From: Acidimicrobiales bacterium
GTDB taxonomy: Bacteria; Actinomycetota; Acidimicrobiia; Acidimicrobiales; Iamiaceae
Assembly: GCA_025463365.1 (NCBI GenBank)
Contig: JAOBWM010000027.1
Coordinates: 1 to 32,180 of the forward strand
Length of the DNA stretch: 32,180 nt
Reading direction: 5' to 3'
Shown: one piece after another, positions 1-8,263 of the stretch
How the letters are laid out: the number at the start of each line of letters is the position of its first letter
Numbering within the stretch: the stretch's first letter is position 1
Program-made: the position numbers and the translations under genes
The notes under the pieces: model-generated
What the model was told of the DNA's origin: nothing
What the model saw: the letters and a program-made list of their open reading frames with translations, nothing else
The model's database searches: none

Positions 1-741
1 GGGGGACGGGGCAGGGGGCGCCGCCTTGGCCGCGGGGGCCGGGCTGGCGGCGCGGACGTACGCCTCGGCATCGGCCCGCGTGATGCGGCCGCCGATCCCG
101 GTGCCCTGCACCTGCGAGGCATCGACCCCGGCCTCGTCGAGGAGGCGCCGGACCACGGGCGACAGCAACGGCGCGCCGTCGCCGACCGCCGGCTCGGCGG
201 GACGCTCAGGTGCCGCTGCCGCTGCCGGCTCCGGGGCGGGGGCCGGCGCCGGGGCTGGGGCCGGCTCGGGGGCGGGGGCCGGCTCGGGCTCTTGCTCGGG
301 CTCCTGCGGCGAGTACTCCAGGAGCGGCTCGGGCAGCGGCTCCGATTGGGGCGCCTCGGCCCGCGCCGGTGCCGGTGCCGGCTCTGGCTCTGGCTCGGGC
401 TCGGGAACCTCGGCATCGGACGGCTCGGGCTCCTGGGCGTTCTGCTGATCGGCGCCCTGGCTCTGGTCGTCGGCGCTCTCGCCCCCTCCGGCACCGTCGC
501 CGGCCGGCGCGTCGGACAGCACCGCCACCTTGGTGCCGACGTCGACCGTGTCGCCCTCCTCCACCAGGATCTCGGTGAGGTAGCCGGCGAACGGGGCCGG
601 GACCTCGGAGTCCACCTTGTCGGTGGACACCTCGAAGAGCGGCTCGTCCTCGGCCACCTGGTCCCCGACGGCCTTGAACCAGCGGGTGATCGTGCCTTCG
701 GTGACGCTCTCGCCGAGTTGGGGGAGCTCTACATCGGCCAT
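1..741 (-). CDS. 2-oxo acid dehydrogenase E2 (dihydrolipoamide acyltransferase), N-terminal part, cut by window edge
   Basis: E2 is the core of an alpha-keto-acid dehydrogenase complex: it carries the acyl group on a swinging lipoyl arm and passes it to CoA. The frame stays open for 247 codons from ATG at 741 to base 1, so the catalytic domain lies outside. Residues 1-80 form a lipoyl domain with the motif [11 protein letters not shown], Lys42 being the expected lipoylation site. About residues 83-190 are a flexible Pro/Ala/Glu linker, and about 190-228 a peripheral-subunit (E3/E1) binding domain ([24 protein letters not shown]). A GAGGAA ribosome site precedes the ATG. It lies 38 bp downstream of lpdA, which encodes its E3 partner. 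The N-terminus resembles actinobacterial SucB, but without the catalytic domain a pyruvate or branched-chain E2 cannot be excluded. Confidence 0.9.
   Translation of the reverse strand, partial: MADVELPQLGESVTEGTITRWFKAVGDQVAEDEPLFEVSTDKVDSEVPAPFAGYLTEILVEEGDTVDVGTKVAVLSDAPAGDGAGGGESADDQSQGADQQNAQEPEPSDAEVPEPEPEPEPAPAPARAEAPQSEPLPEPLLEYSPQEPEQEPEPAPAPEPAPAPAPAPAPEPAAAAAPERPAEPAVGDGAPLLSPVVRRLLDEAGVDASQVQGTGIGGRITRADAEAYVRAASPAPAAKAAPPAPSP
225..300. repeat. low-complexity GC-only tract encoding the Pro/Ala/Glu linker of E2
   Basis: This tract repeats ggggccgg and ggctcggg units. Read on the minus strand it gives alternating Ala-Pro and Glu-Pro dipeptides. Such linkers let lipoyl domains swing between active sites. 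It is prone to length variation and assembly error. Confidence 0.7.
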
Positions 742-779
742 GGTTCGGTTCCTCGAGGGGTTCTGGTGTGCGGGCTGGA

Positions 780-2195
780 TCAGCTATTGAGAGAGCGGCC
801 GGTGAGGCTGAGCACGGCCTCGCCGAAGCTCTCCGAGAGCGACGGGTGGGGCTGGATGAAGTGGGCGATCTCCTCGACCGAGGCTTCCCAGTTGACGGCC
901 AGGTAGCCCTGGCCGAGCTGCTCGGTGACCCATGGGCCGGCCATGTGGACGCCGAGCACGGTCCCGCCCGTGCCGTCGGGCAGCTTCTCGGCGATGATCT
1001 TCACCACGCCCTCCGTGTCACCGATGATGAGGGCCCGGCTGTTGCCGCCCCAGCGGTGCTTGGTGGTGATCACGTCGTGGCCGGCATCGATCGCGGCCTG
1101 CTCCGAGAGGCCGACGAAGGCCACCTCGGGCTGGCAGTAGATGCACCAGGCGACCTTGCCGTAGTCGACCGGGATCGCGTCCTCGCCGAGGAGCTGCTTG
1201 ATCACCAAGATGGCCTCGGCGTAGCCGACGTGGGCCAGGCCCGGCGTGGCGATGAGGTCGCCGATGGCGTACACCCCGTCGAGGCCGGTGCGGCAGTACT
1301 CGTCGACTTCGACGAAGCCACGCTCGTCGACCGCAACGCCCGTGCCGGCCAGCCCGAGGCTGTCGGACAGCGGACGGCGGCCGACCGAGACGATGACCGC
1401 GTCGACGTTGAGCGTGTCGGCACCCTCGATCTCGATCGAGGTTCCGGTGCCGCCCGGTGTGTGGCCCTTGACCATGGCGCCCGTCTGGACGTCGATCTTG
1501 CGGCCCTTGAACGAGCGCAGCACCACGTTGACGACGTCCTTGTCGACGCCGGGAAGGATCTGCGGCAGCGCTTCGAGGATCGTGACCTCCGACCCGAGGT
1601 CCGACATCATCGACGCGAACTCGCAGCCGATCGCGCCGCCGCCGATGACCGCGACCCGCTTGGGGAGCTGATCCAGCTCGAACACCTCGTCGGAGGTGAG
1701 GACGATCTTGCCGTCGACCTCGAACCCGGGGATCGTGCGCGGGACGGATCCGGAAGCGAGGATCACGGCGTCGCCGGAGATGACCGCGGTGTCGCCGTCG
1801 TCGGCCGTCATGCGGACCGTCCGGTCCGCCATGAGCGTGCCGGTGCCCGAGAACACGGTGACCTTGCGGTGCTTGAGCAGCCCCGACAGGCCCTTGAACA
1901 ACCCGTCGACCACCTGCTGCTTGCGCGCCATGGTGGTGCCGAACTCGAGGGTGGGTGCCGAGGACTCGACGCCGAACGCCGAGGCGTGGCCGACGGTGCG
2001 GTACACGTGCGCCGTCTCGAGCAGCTCCTTGGCCGGGATGCAGCCACGGTGCAGGCACGTGCCCCCCACCTTGTCCTTCTCGACCAGCGCGATGTCGAGG
2101 CCGGCTGCGGCGCCGTACAGCGCGGCCCCGTAGCCCCCCGGGCCACCACCGATGATGACCAGGTCGTAGTGGGTCTTCAGGGCGTCGTCGCTCAC
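780..2195 (-). CDS. lpdA: dihydrolipoamide dehydrogenase (E3)
   Basis: E3 is a cytoplasmic FAD enzyme that reoxidises the dihydrolipoyl arm of 2-oxo acid dehydrogenase complexes and passes electrons to NAD+. The 471-residue product has the family's normal length. It shows the N-terminal FAD dinucleotide motif [13 protein letters not shown], the redox-active disulfide motif [13 protein letters not shown] (Cys47, Cys52), a second dinucleotide motif for NAD ([12 protein letters not shown]), the FAD-binding YAIGDL segment and the C-terminal HPHPSLSE motif with the catalytic His. The start is GTG at 2195 behind a GAGAGGA ribosome site. It is the upstream gene of a two-gene unit with the E2 gene. 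Confidence 0.96.
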   Translation of the reverse strand: MSDDALKTHYDLVIIGGGPGGYGAALYGAAAGLDIALVEKDKVGGTCLHRGCIPAKELLETAHVYRTVGHASAFGVESSAPTLEFGTTMARKQQVVDGLFKGLSGLLKHRKVTVFSGTGTLMADRTVRMTADDGDTAVISGDAVILASGSVPRTIPGFEVDGKIVLTSDEVFELDQLPKRVAVIGGGAIGCEFASMMSDLGSEVTILEALPQILPGVDKDVVNVVLRSFKGRKIDVQTGAMVKGHTPGGTGTSIEIEGADTLNVDAVIVSVGRRPLSDSLGLAGTGVAVDERGFVEVDEYCRTGLDGVYAIGDLIATPGLAHVGYAEAILVIKQLLGEDAIPVDYGKVAWCIYCQPEVAFVGLSEQAAIDAGHDVITTKHRWGGNSRALIIGDTEGVVKIIAEKLPDGTGGTVLGVHMAGPWVTEQLGQGYLAVNWEASVEEIAHFIQPHPSLSESFGEAVLSLTGRSLNS

Positions 2196-2229
2196 GCTCG
2201 TCCTCTCGTCCAGCTGGAATCCGCCTGGG

Positions 2230-2235
2230 AGCCTA
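2230..2235 (-). promoter_or_regulatory. candidate -10 element (TAGGCT) for lpdA-E2
   Basis: A TAnnnT box lies 34 bases upstream of the lpdA GTG, leaving room for a short leader with the ribosome site. No convincing -35 was seen. The call rests on the same box recurring before many starts in this window. Confidence 0.3.
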
Positions 2236-2265
2236 CCGAGCCGGCCGCGCCCCCGTTCCCGGTGG

Positions 2266-4125
2266 TCAGCCGGTGAAGGCGGGTGCTCCCGACACCGGGC
2301 TCGCCCCGGTCGAGGCGGGCACCGAAGGACCCGGTTCGCCCGCCGTCGTCGCGGTCGTCGGGGGGGCCGGGGCCGGCACGAACGGGGCGGCCAGCACGAG
2401 CTCCACGTTCCGGGCCATGAGGTCGCCCTGTTTGGCCTCGGGGCCGGCTTGGGCGTCGTTGGCGCCGAGCTCGCGGCTGATCGCCGCGAGGCCGAGCACG
2501 TCGGTGGCGGAGCGGTCGACCGTCACGGGGGCGGCGTGCTCGATCATCGTCCCGAAGATCGACAACGTGCCGTCGTGGTTGTCGACCAGCTCGACCACGC
2601 GGGCCTGCTGGGGCCAGTCGACGTGGCTGGCCGTGTTGACCTCGAAGAAGCCCCCGGTGCGGCCCCCCGTCGGGCGGTGGGCGGTGATGCCGTTGGTGTG
2701 GGTGTGGCCGTTCACCCATGCCACGACGTTCGGGTAGCGCAGCAACGTGGCCGCCAGCTCGGGGCCGAGGATCCGGCGCTCCTCCGGGTGGTCGGGGTCG
2801 GGATCGTTGGCGTCCATCGTGCCCGCCGTGTGGTGGCTGAAGACCATGACGAGCTGGTCGTCGCCGGTCCCGCGCACCGGCGAGCCGTCGGCACCCCAGT
2901 AGCGGGCATGGTGCGCGGCAAGGCGTTCCTCGAGCCAGGCCACCTGCCCCGCCCCCAGCGAGCCGCCACTTCCGTTGGCCCCGCCGGCGTGGTTGGTCGT
3001 GTCGAGGCTGATGCCGACCACGCCCGGCGCGACCGAGAACTCGTAGTACAGGCGGCCGGCGGCGAGGTCGGCGTTGCCGTAGCCGTGGTGGCCGGTGGGC
3101 GAGGCGAGGTGGGCCTGCACCCAGTCGTGCACCGTCGCGGTCTGGCGTCGCGCATCGGCGCTCACCTGACGGAACGGGATGGTCCCGGCGTCCAGGTCGG
3201 CGAGCACCGAATCCGAGTCGCTGAACACGCGGAGGATGAACTGGAACGCCGACTCCCCGGGCTTGAGGCCGACCGGCTTGCGATCCCCGACGAAGATCGC
3301 GTCGATCGCATCGGTGCGCCGGCCGTTGCCCTGCACGTTGCAGTCGTGGTTGCCGTACGTGGAGAACCACGGGATCCCGAGGCCGGGCGACGTGAAGGGG
3401 GCGAGCGACCGGTCGAGCAGGCCGGGAACGTCCGGGTAGCCCTGGTTCGACTTGTAGTCGTCGGCGATGCCCGCGTCGGGATGCCAGTACCGCGCCGCCA
3501 CGTCGACGCCGTCCTGCACGCCTTCGTAGGTGCCGAGATCGCCGCTGTCGGGGGTGATCGTGCCGCCGTCGAGGATGGTGAGGAACCACTCCATCTCGTT
3601 GCGCTGCTGGTTGTCGACGTTGTCGCCGGTGCACACGACCATGTCGAACGTGCGACCGGTGACGGGACCCCGACCGAGGGCCGCCACGGCCGTCACCATC
3701 GACGTGGCGACGTGGGTCGTGAGGAGCTCCTGGGGCCGGAACGCGGACTGGAACAACGGGTCGTCCGGATCGAGGAACTCCACCCGGCCCGGGCTCTGGG
3801 CATCGATCAGGTGCTGATCGGTGAAGTGGACGAACGAGGCCAACGTGGTCCGGCGATCCTCGCGACCGGCCTTGGGCACGGCGAGGTCGACGCGGACGTT
3901 GATCGGTTCGCCTGGCCCCTCGGCGAGCAGCCGGTACGGTCCGGCACCGCTGGGGACGATCGTGGCCGCGAGCGTGGTGCCGTCGGGATCGACGACGGTC
4001 CGCCAGGTGCGATCGAGGGCGGTGGCCCGGTCGGCGGGCCACCAGCGCCCGGCCGAGGCGACGGCTGCCGCCCCGGCGGTGCCGGCCAGGAACCGCCGGC
4101 GCGTGAATCCTGGTGGTCGTCGCAT
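2266..4125 (-). CDS. Tat-exported metallophosphoesterase, TIGR03767 (PPA1498-like) family
   Basis: This is a 619-residue predicted secreted calcineurin-like phosphoesterase. The N-terminus has a twin-arginine signal (TRRRFLAGTAG) followed by an alanine-rich segment, so export through Tat is expected. The two-metal phosphoesterase motifs appear in order: HFTDQHLIDAQ, CTGDNVDNQQ, YGNHDCN, FSHHTAG and NGHTHTNG. The length and the D-x-H...GD-x-x-x...GNHD arrangement fit the actinobacterial TIGR03767 family, whose substrate is not established. The tail is rich in Pro, Ala and Thr and ends without an anchor. The start is ATG with an AGGGGA ribosome site. It is transcribed in the same direction as the neighbouring minus-strand genes but separated from them by 70 and 119 bases. 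Confidence 0.85.
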   Translation of the reverse strand: MRRPPGFTRRRFLAGTAGAAAVASAGRWWPADRATALDRTWRTVVDPDGTTLAATIVPSGAGPYRLLAEGPGEPINVRVDLAVPKAGREDRRTTLASFVHFTDQHLIDAQSPGRVEFLDPDDPLFQSAFRPQELLTTHVATSMVTAVAALGRGPVTGRTFDMVVCTGDNVDNQQRNEMEWFLTILDGGTITPDSGDLGTYEGVQDGVDVAARYWHPDAGIADDYKSNQGYPDVPGLLDRSLAPFTSPGLGIPWFSTYGNHDCNVQGNGRRTDAIDAIFVGDRKPVGLKPGESAFQFILRVFSDSDSVLADLDAGTIPFRQVSADARRQTATVHDWVQAHLASPTGHHGYGNADLAAGRLYYEFSVAPGVVGISLDTTNHAGGANGSGGSLGAGQVAWLEERLAAHHARYWGADGSPVRGTGDDQLVMVFSHHTAGTMDANDPDPDHPEERRILGPELAATLLRYPNVVAWVNGHTHTNGITAHRPTGGRTGGFFEVNTASHVDWPQQARVVELVDNHDGTLSIFGTMIEHAAPVTVDRSATDVLGLAAISRELGANDAQAGPEAKQGDLMARNVELVLAAPFVPAPAPPTTATTAGEPGPSVPASTGASPVSGAPAFTG

Positions 4126-4244
4126 CGCTGGTCCCCTGGCTGCGTCGTCCGCGGCTCACCGCGAAGCTGAACGACGTTCATGTTGCCACCTGACGGGCTC
4201 GCCCGCACGCGGGCCGGGCCCACGCCCGCTCCCGGAACGAGCCG

Positions 4245-5837
4245 TCAGCGCACCGACACCTCGATGGTGTGGTGGCCCGTCGACCCGTTCGGCTCGGGCG
4301 GGGCGAGGCGCGCGGTCTGGACCTTGCCGTCTCCGTCGGTGGCCCGCACCGCGATCGTGTGATCCCCGCGGGGCGCGTCCCACTGCCAGCGCCACTGCAC
4401 CCACGTGTCGGACGAAGCCACCCGACCGAGCTCGGCCGCCTTCCACGGGCCGTCGTCGACCGCCACCTCCACCTTGCGGATGCCACGGCTCGGCGCCCAC
4501 GCCACGCCGGCGACGGAGACCCGGCCGGCCGCGATCGAGTCGCCAGAGTGCGGCACGTCGATGCGCGACGCGGTCTTCACGGGTCCGAGGCGCGACCAGC
4601 CGAGCGGGATCCAGTAGCCGACCTCCGCGGCGAACGTCGTGAGCCGGATCTCCTTGATCCACTTGGTGGCCGACACGTAGCCGTAGAGCCCGGGCACCAC
4701 GAGGCGGGCCGGGTAGCCGTGGGCCGCGGGGAGCGACCGGCCGTTCATCCCGATGGCGAGGAGCGCGTGGCGGCCGTCGAGCGCGACATCGACGGGGAAC
4801 CCGGCGGTGAAGCCGTCGACCGACTCCCCCATCACCTGGTCGGCACCGCGTCGCACGCCCGCCTCCTGCAACAGCGTCGTGAGCGGGACCCCGGTCCAGC
4901 GGGCGTTGCCCACGAGGTCGCCACCGACCTCGTTCGAGACGCACTGCAGGGTCACGGGCAGCTCCACGAGGTCCCGCCGGGCGAGGAGATCGTCGTAGGT
5001 GAAGGTGAGCTCGTGGTCGACCATGCCGGTCACCTTCAGGGTCCACGATGCGGCGTCGACCGACGGGACCTCGAGTGCCGTGTCGATCCGGTAGAAGTCG
5101 GGGGCCGGGACGACGTACGGCGTGAGCCCTCGGACCTCGAAGGGCTGCGTGGCCGGGATCTCGGTGACCTTGGACGGGCGGGGCAGCGCTCGGGTCACGG
5201 CGGTCTTCGCCTGGCGCATCGAGGTTCGGACCCCGCGAGCGACGAGGTCGCCCAGGAACAGGCCGACCGCGACGGCACCGCCACCGAGGAGCACGCCCCG
5301 CCGCGACAGCATGGGGAGGTCGCTCGCGGTCCCTCGCCCGGGTCCGAGCGGGAGCCGCCAGCGCCGCTCCAATCCGACGGCGACACCGACCCCCACCGCT
5401 GCTCCCCCGACCGCCGCGATCACCGCCACGGGTGCCGACACCAGCGGGTCGTCGAGCGCCACGACGATTCCCAAGACCGCGAACGCCGCGAACACCGCGG
5501 CCACGATCTTCCAGCGGTCTCGTGCGATGGCGCCGACCAGCGCCCCGAGCGCCAGCACGACGAGCGCCGTGCCGAGCTGCAACACGACCTTGTCGTTGTG
5601 GCCGAACCGGTCGATCGCCCACTGCTTCAGGCCACCGGCGACGTGCTTGATGAACCAGTTCTGGATGGCGAGGGTGACCGAGGTGCCGGTGGCATCGGCC
5701 AGCGACACGAACTCGATCGTCACCAGCGCGGCGCCCGCACCGAGCAGGCCGGCCAGCGCGCCCCGGCCCGCGCTCACAGGCGCCGAGCCACCGGAGTCGC
5801 CACGGTCTGGCGCGGGCTCGAGCACCTGGGGATCCAC
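4245..5837 (-). CDS. membrane-anchored molybdopterin-dependent oxidoreductase (sulfite oxidase-like)
   Basis: The 530-residue product has an N-terminal half with about five hydrophobic segments (residues about 15-35, 78-98, 105-122, 130-152 and 180-200). Next comes an oxidoreductase Mo-cofactor domain and a C-terminal Ig-like Mo-co dimerisation domain. The motif LQCVSNEVGGD carries Cys299, the likely molybdenum ligand, and YGYVSATKWIKEI is typical of the fold. The active domain probably sits on the outer face. The physiological substrate cannot be read from sequence; sulfite oxidase, YedY-like sulfoxide reductase and nitrate reductase share this domain. The start at GTG 5837 is chosen because a TACCGT box ends 7 nt upstream. 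GTG 5840 is the alternative, and the frame stays open further to 5963. Base usage matches its neighbours. Confidence 0.85.
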   Translation of the reverse strand: MDPQVLEPAPDRGDSGGSAPVSAGRGALAGLLGAGAALVTIEFVSLADATGTSVTLAIQNWFIKHVAGGLKQWAIDRFGHNDKVVLQLGTALVVLALGALVGAIARDRWKIVAAVFAAFAVLGIVVALDDPLVSAPVAVIAAVGGAAVGVGVAVGLERRWRLPLGPGRGTASDLPMLSRRGVLLGGGAVAVGLFLGDLVARGVRTSMRQAKTAVTRALPRPSKVTEIPATQPFEVRGLTPYVVPAPDFYRIDTALEVPSVDAASWTLKVTGMVDHELTFTYDDLLARRDLVELPVTLQCVSNEVGGDLVGNARWTGVPLTTLLQEAGVRRGADQVMGESVDGFTAGFPVDVALDGRHALLAIGMNGRSLPAAHGYPARLVVPGLYGYVSATKWIKEIRLTTFAAEVGYWIPLGWSRLGPVKTASRIDVPHSGDSIAAGRVSVAGVAWAPSRGIRKVEVAVDDGPWKAAELGRVASSDTWVQWRWQWDAPRGDHTIAVRATDGDGKVQTARLAPPEPNGSTGHHTIEVSVR

Positions 5838-5844
5838 CACCCGA

Positions 5845-5850
5845 ACGGTA
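5845..5850 (-). promoter_or_regulatory. candidate leaderless -10 (TACCGT) for the molybdoenzyme gene
   Basis: TACCGT on the minus strand ends 7 nt before GTG 5837, where transcription would begin at or near the start codon. There is no Shine-Dalgarno sequence. No -35 was recognised. Confidence 0.35.
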
Positions 5851-5908
5851 CGGCGCCGGGGCCCGAGCCCGACGGCAGGGCGCCGACGGTCTGCTCGGCC
5901 GCGACCGG

Positions 5909-5998
5909 TCAGCCCAGCAGGATGAGCTGGAGCGTGAACGCCACGAGGATGGCCATGCCGCACAACAGCGCGGCGAGGATCAGCTTCCGGGTGCTCAT
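5909..5998 (-). CDS. possible 29-residue single-pass membrane microprotein
   Basis: This short frame (ATG 5998 to TGA 5909) encodes MSTRKL followed by an almost entirely hydrophobic segment with one Cys and a Gln, ending in LLG. It reads like a positively charged N-terminus plus one transmembrane helix. It fills part of the gap between the molybdoenzyme gene and the divergent dprE2. A TACGCT box ends 9 nt upstream, compatible with a leaderless start. No homolog is recognised. Because it is so short, a chance frame remains possible. Confidence 0.4.
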   Translation of the reverse strand: MSTRKLILAALLCGMAILVAFTLQLILLG

Positions 5999-6007
5999 GG
6001 CCGAGTC

Positions 6008-6013
6008 AGCGTA
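6008..6013 (-). promoter_or_regulatory. candidate -10 (TACGCT) for the 29-residue frame
   Basis: A TAnnnT box on the minus strand ends 9 nt before ATG 5998. It lies in the divergent gap with dprE2. Confidence 0.25.
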
Positions 6014-6086
6014 CCGAGGACACCGACGCGGACCCGACGCCGTGCGACACTGGATGACCGCCACCCGACCTCCAGGAGCCCCTTTC

Positions 6087-6854
6087 ATGCGAGACGCCCT
6101 CGGCGACGTGCAGTCCGTCCTCGTGCTCGGCGGCGGTTCCGAGATCGCCGTCGCAACGGTCAAGCAGCTGGCCAAGGGTCGCTGCCGCACGGCCGTGCTC
6201 GCTGGCCGCGACCTCGCCAAGCTCGCCGCGGTCGCTGACGACCTCCGGGCCGCCGGCCTCGCCACCGTCGACGTCGTCGCGTTCGATGCCGCCCAGCCCG
6301 ACACCCATGCTGCGGTCATCGCCAAGGTCTGGGCAGATCATCCGGATCTCGACGTGGTGCTCCTCGCGTTCGGCGTGCTCGGCGACCAGGCCGCGTTCGA
6401 TGCCGATCCGGCGGCAGCAGCCCAGGCCGCCGTGACCAACTACGCCGGCGCCGTGTCGGCCGGCCTGGCCGTGGCCGGCCACCTCGAAGGTCAGGGCCAC
6501 GGCACCTTGGCCGTGATCTCCTCGGTCGCCGGCGAACGCGCCCGCGCCGACAACTTCGTGTACGGCTCCACCAAGGCCGGGCTCGATGCCTTCGCCCAGG
6601 GGCTCGGCGACCGGCTGGCCGGCTCGGGCGCGTCGGTGCTCGTGGTCCGGCCCGGCTTCGTGCGGACCGCGATGACCGCCCACATGGACGACGGGCCCAT
6701 GGCGACCACCGCCGAGGCCGTCGCCACCGACATCGTCACCGGCATCCAGAAGGGCGCCCACACCGTGTGGTCGCCGGCCAAGCTCCGCTACGTCTTCGCC
6801 GTGCTTCGCCACCTCCCGCGGCCGGTCTGGCGCAAGGTCGCCGCCTCCCGCTGA
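6087..6854 (+). CDS. dprE2: decaprenylphosphoryl-2-keto-beta-D-erythro-pentose reductase (DprE2-like SDR)
   Basis: DprE2 performs the NADH-dependent second half of the epimerisation of decaprenylphosphoryl-ribose to decaprenylphosphoryl-arabinose, the donor for cell-wall arabinan. The 255-residue product is a short-chain dehydrogenase with the unusual DprE2-style nucleotide motif LGGGSEIA near residue 15. It also has NYAGAVS around residue 118 and the Ser145/146-Tyr159-Lys163 catalytic set (ISSVAGERARADNFVYGSTKAG). The C-terminal stretch LRYVFAVLRHLPRPVWRK closely follows what I recall of mycobacterial DprE2 (Rv3791). The start is ATG 6087 with CAGGAG upstream. Its partner oxidase DprE1 is not in the window, but DPPR synthase is 1.4 kb downstream, which supports the assignment. 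Confidence 0.85.
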   Translation: MRDALGDVQSVLVLGGGSEIAVATVKQLAKGRCRTAVLAGRDLAKLAAVADDLRAAGLATVDVVAFDAAQPDTHAAVIAKVWADHPDLDVVLLAFGVLGDQAAFDADPAAAAQAAVTNYAGAVSAGLAVAGHLEGQGHGTLAVISSVAGERARADNFVYGSTKAGLDAFAQGLGDRLAGSGASVLVVRPGFVRTAMTAHMDDGPMATTAEAVATDIVTGIQKGAHTVWSPAKLRYVFAVLRHLPRPVWRKVAASR

Positions 6855-6880
6855 ACCCCGGGTCCGCGGAGGCCGGGTGA

Positions 6881-6886
6881 TACCGT
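6881..6886 (+). promoter_or_regulatory. candidate -10 (TACCGT) for the nucleotide-sugar dehydrogenase
   Basis: The box lies 39 bases before GTG 6926. This would give a short leader containing the GGGGAGGGGG ribosome site at 6911-6920, which selects the GTG over the out-of-frame ATG at 6921. Confidence 0.3.
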
Positions 6887-6925
6887 CATCATCCGCCGCA
6901 CGGGCAACCAGGGGAGGGGGATGTC

Positions 6926-8209
6926 GTGAGCGCCAGCTCCGAGAAGGCCGAGCGAGTCGTCGTCATCGGTCAGGGGTACGTCGGACTGCCACTGGCCGTC
7001 CGAGCCGCCGAGCAGGGCTACGACGTCCTCGGCTACGACCTCGACAAGGCCAGGATCGGCCAACTCGCATCGGGCTCCTCCTACATCGAGGACATCCCCG
7101 ACGAGCGCCTGGCCGCCGTCGTGGCCAGCGGGCGCTTCCACGCCAGCTCGGACCCGGAGGACCTCGCCGACTTCGACATCGCCGTCATCTCGGTGCCCAC
7201 GCCGCTGCGCGAGGGATCCCCCGACCTCAGCTACATCGAGTCGTCGGCCGAGGAGCTCTCCCGCCACTTGCGGCCGGGTGCCTGCGTCATCCTCGAATCG
7301 ACCACCTACCCGGGTACCACCGAGGAACTGGTCGCTCCTCTGCTCGAGGACGGCAGCGGCCTGAAGGCCGGACCGGACTTCCACCTGGGCTACAGCCCCG
7401 AGCGCATCGACCCGGGCAACGCGACCTACACCCTGGAGACCACGCCGAAGGTCGTGTCAGGCATCGATCCCGAGAGCCTCGAACGGGTCAAGGGCTTCTA
7501 CGACCGGATCGTGACGACGACGGTGCCGGTGCGCTCGCCGAAGGAGGCGGAGCTCACCAAGCTGCTGGAGAACACGTTCCGCCACGTCAACATCGCCCTC
7601 GTCAACGAGCTCGCGATGTTCGCCCGCGACCTCGGGATCGACATCTGGGAAGCGATCGATGCCGCCGAGAGCAAGCCCTTCGGCTTCATGCCGTTCCGCC
7701 CCGGTCCGGGCGTCGGCGGCCACTGCCTGCCGATCGACCCCTCGTACCTGTCGTGGCGCGTCAAGCAGTCGCTCGGGCAGACCTTCCGCTTCGTGGAGCT
7801 CGCCAACGAGGTCAACGAGCACATGCCGGACTACGTCGTGCGGCGGCTCGTGGTGGCGCTCAACGAGCGCGGCCTGCCCGTCAACGGCCGTCGCATCCTG
7901 GTGCTCGGCCTCGCGTACAAGCGCAACACGGGCGACGATCGCGAGTCCCCCAGCACGCGGATCATCGAGCTGCTGACGGAACTGAAGGCCGACGTCGCCG
8001 TGGCCGACCCACACGTCGATCCCGACCGCAGCCACGCCACCGCCACCGCCGAGCGCGTCGAGGTCACCGCAGATGAGGTCCGCAGGGCCGACGCGGTGTT
8101 GGTCCTCGTCGACCATGACGGCTTCGATCTCGAGATGGTCAGTCGCGAAGCCAGCTACGTCTTCGACACCCGTCGCTGCGTGACCGGCCCCGCCGTCGAA
8201 CACCTCTGA
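6926..8209 (+). CDS. nucleotide-sugar 6-dehydrogenase (UDP-GlcNAc/UDP-ManNAc or UDP-glucose type)
   Basis: This cytoplasmic NAD-dependent enzyme oxidises C6 of a UDP-sugar twice to give a uronic acid for surface polysaccharide. The 427-residue product has the N-terminal Rossmann motif VIGQGYVGLPLA, the substrate segment YSPERIDPGN, the conserved Lys212 in AELTKLLENTFRHVN, the catalytic Cys267 in GVGGHCLPIDP and a C-terminal NAD-like domain with LGLAYKRNTGDDRESPS. The VGLPLA and PERIDPGN style fits the WbpA/VipA group (UDP-N-acetylhexosamine dehydrogenases) better than plain UDP-glucose dehydrogenase. Substrate remains inference. It lies between dprE2 and the DPPR synthase gene on the same strand, 71 and 54 bases apart. 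Confidence 0.92.
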   Translation: MSASSEKAERVVVIGQGYVGLPLAVRAAEQGYDVLGYDLDKARIGQLASGSSYIEDIPDERLAAVVASGRFHASSDPEDLADFDIAVISVPTPLREGSPDLSYIESSAEELSRHLRPGACVILESTTYPGTTEELVAPLLEDGSGLKAGPDFHLGYSPERIDPGNATYTLETTPKVVSGIDPESLERVKGFYDRIVTTTVPVRSPKEAELTKLLENTFRHVNIALVNELAMFARDLGIDIWEAIDAAESKPFGFMPFRPGPGVGGHCLPIDPSYLSWRVKQSLGQTFRFVELANEVNEHMPDYVVRRLVVALNERGLPVNGRRILVLGLAYKRNTGDDRESPSTRIIELLTELKADVAVADPHVDPDRSHATATAERVEVTADEVRRADAVLVLVDHDGFDLEMVSREASYVFDTRRCVTGPAVEHL

Positions 8210-8251
8210 CCCGACGAGCTCGCGGTGCGGTGGGCCGACGAGCCAGCCGCC

Positions 8252-8257
8252 TAACCT
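8252..8257 (+). promoter_or_regulatory. candidate leaderless -10 (TAACCT) for DPPR synthase
   Basis: TAACCT ends 6 nt before ATG 8264 and no Shine-Dalgarno sequence is present, the usual geometry of a leaderless actinobacterial start. Confidence 0.4.
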
Positions 8258-8263
8258 GCGCGG

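Noticed and set aside
26-448. Plus-strand Gly/Ser-rich open frame
   Set aside because: It is the antisense shadow of the E2 linker; the minus strand carries the lipoyl and E3-binding motifs.
26-740. Second lipoyl domain in the E2
   Set aside because: After the first lipoyl domain only Pro/Ala/Glu linker and then the E3-binding motif are seen; there is no second DKV lipoylation motif in view.
768-2276. Long plus-strand open frame of 502 codons
   Set aside because: It lies antisense to lpdA, shows no recognisable motif and has the high Arg/Asp/His content of GC-rich shadow frames.
2449-4170. Plus-strand open frame of 573 codons
   Set aside because: Antisense to the metallophosphoesterase gene, which has all catalytic motifs.
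4269-6086. Upstream extension of the dprE2 frame by about 600 codons
   Set aside because: The extension is antisense to the molybdoenzyme gene; only the part from ATG 6087 has SDR sequence and a ribosome site.
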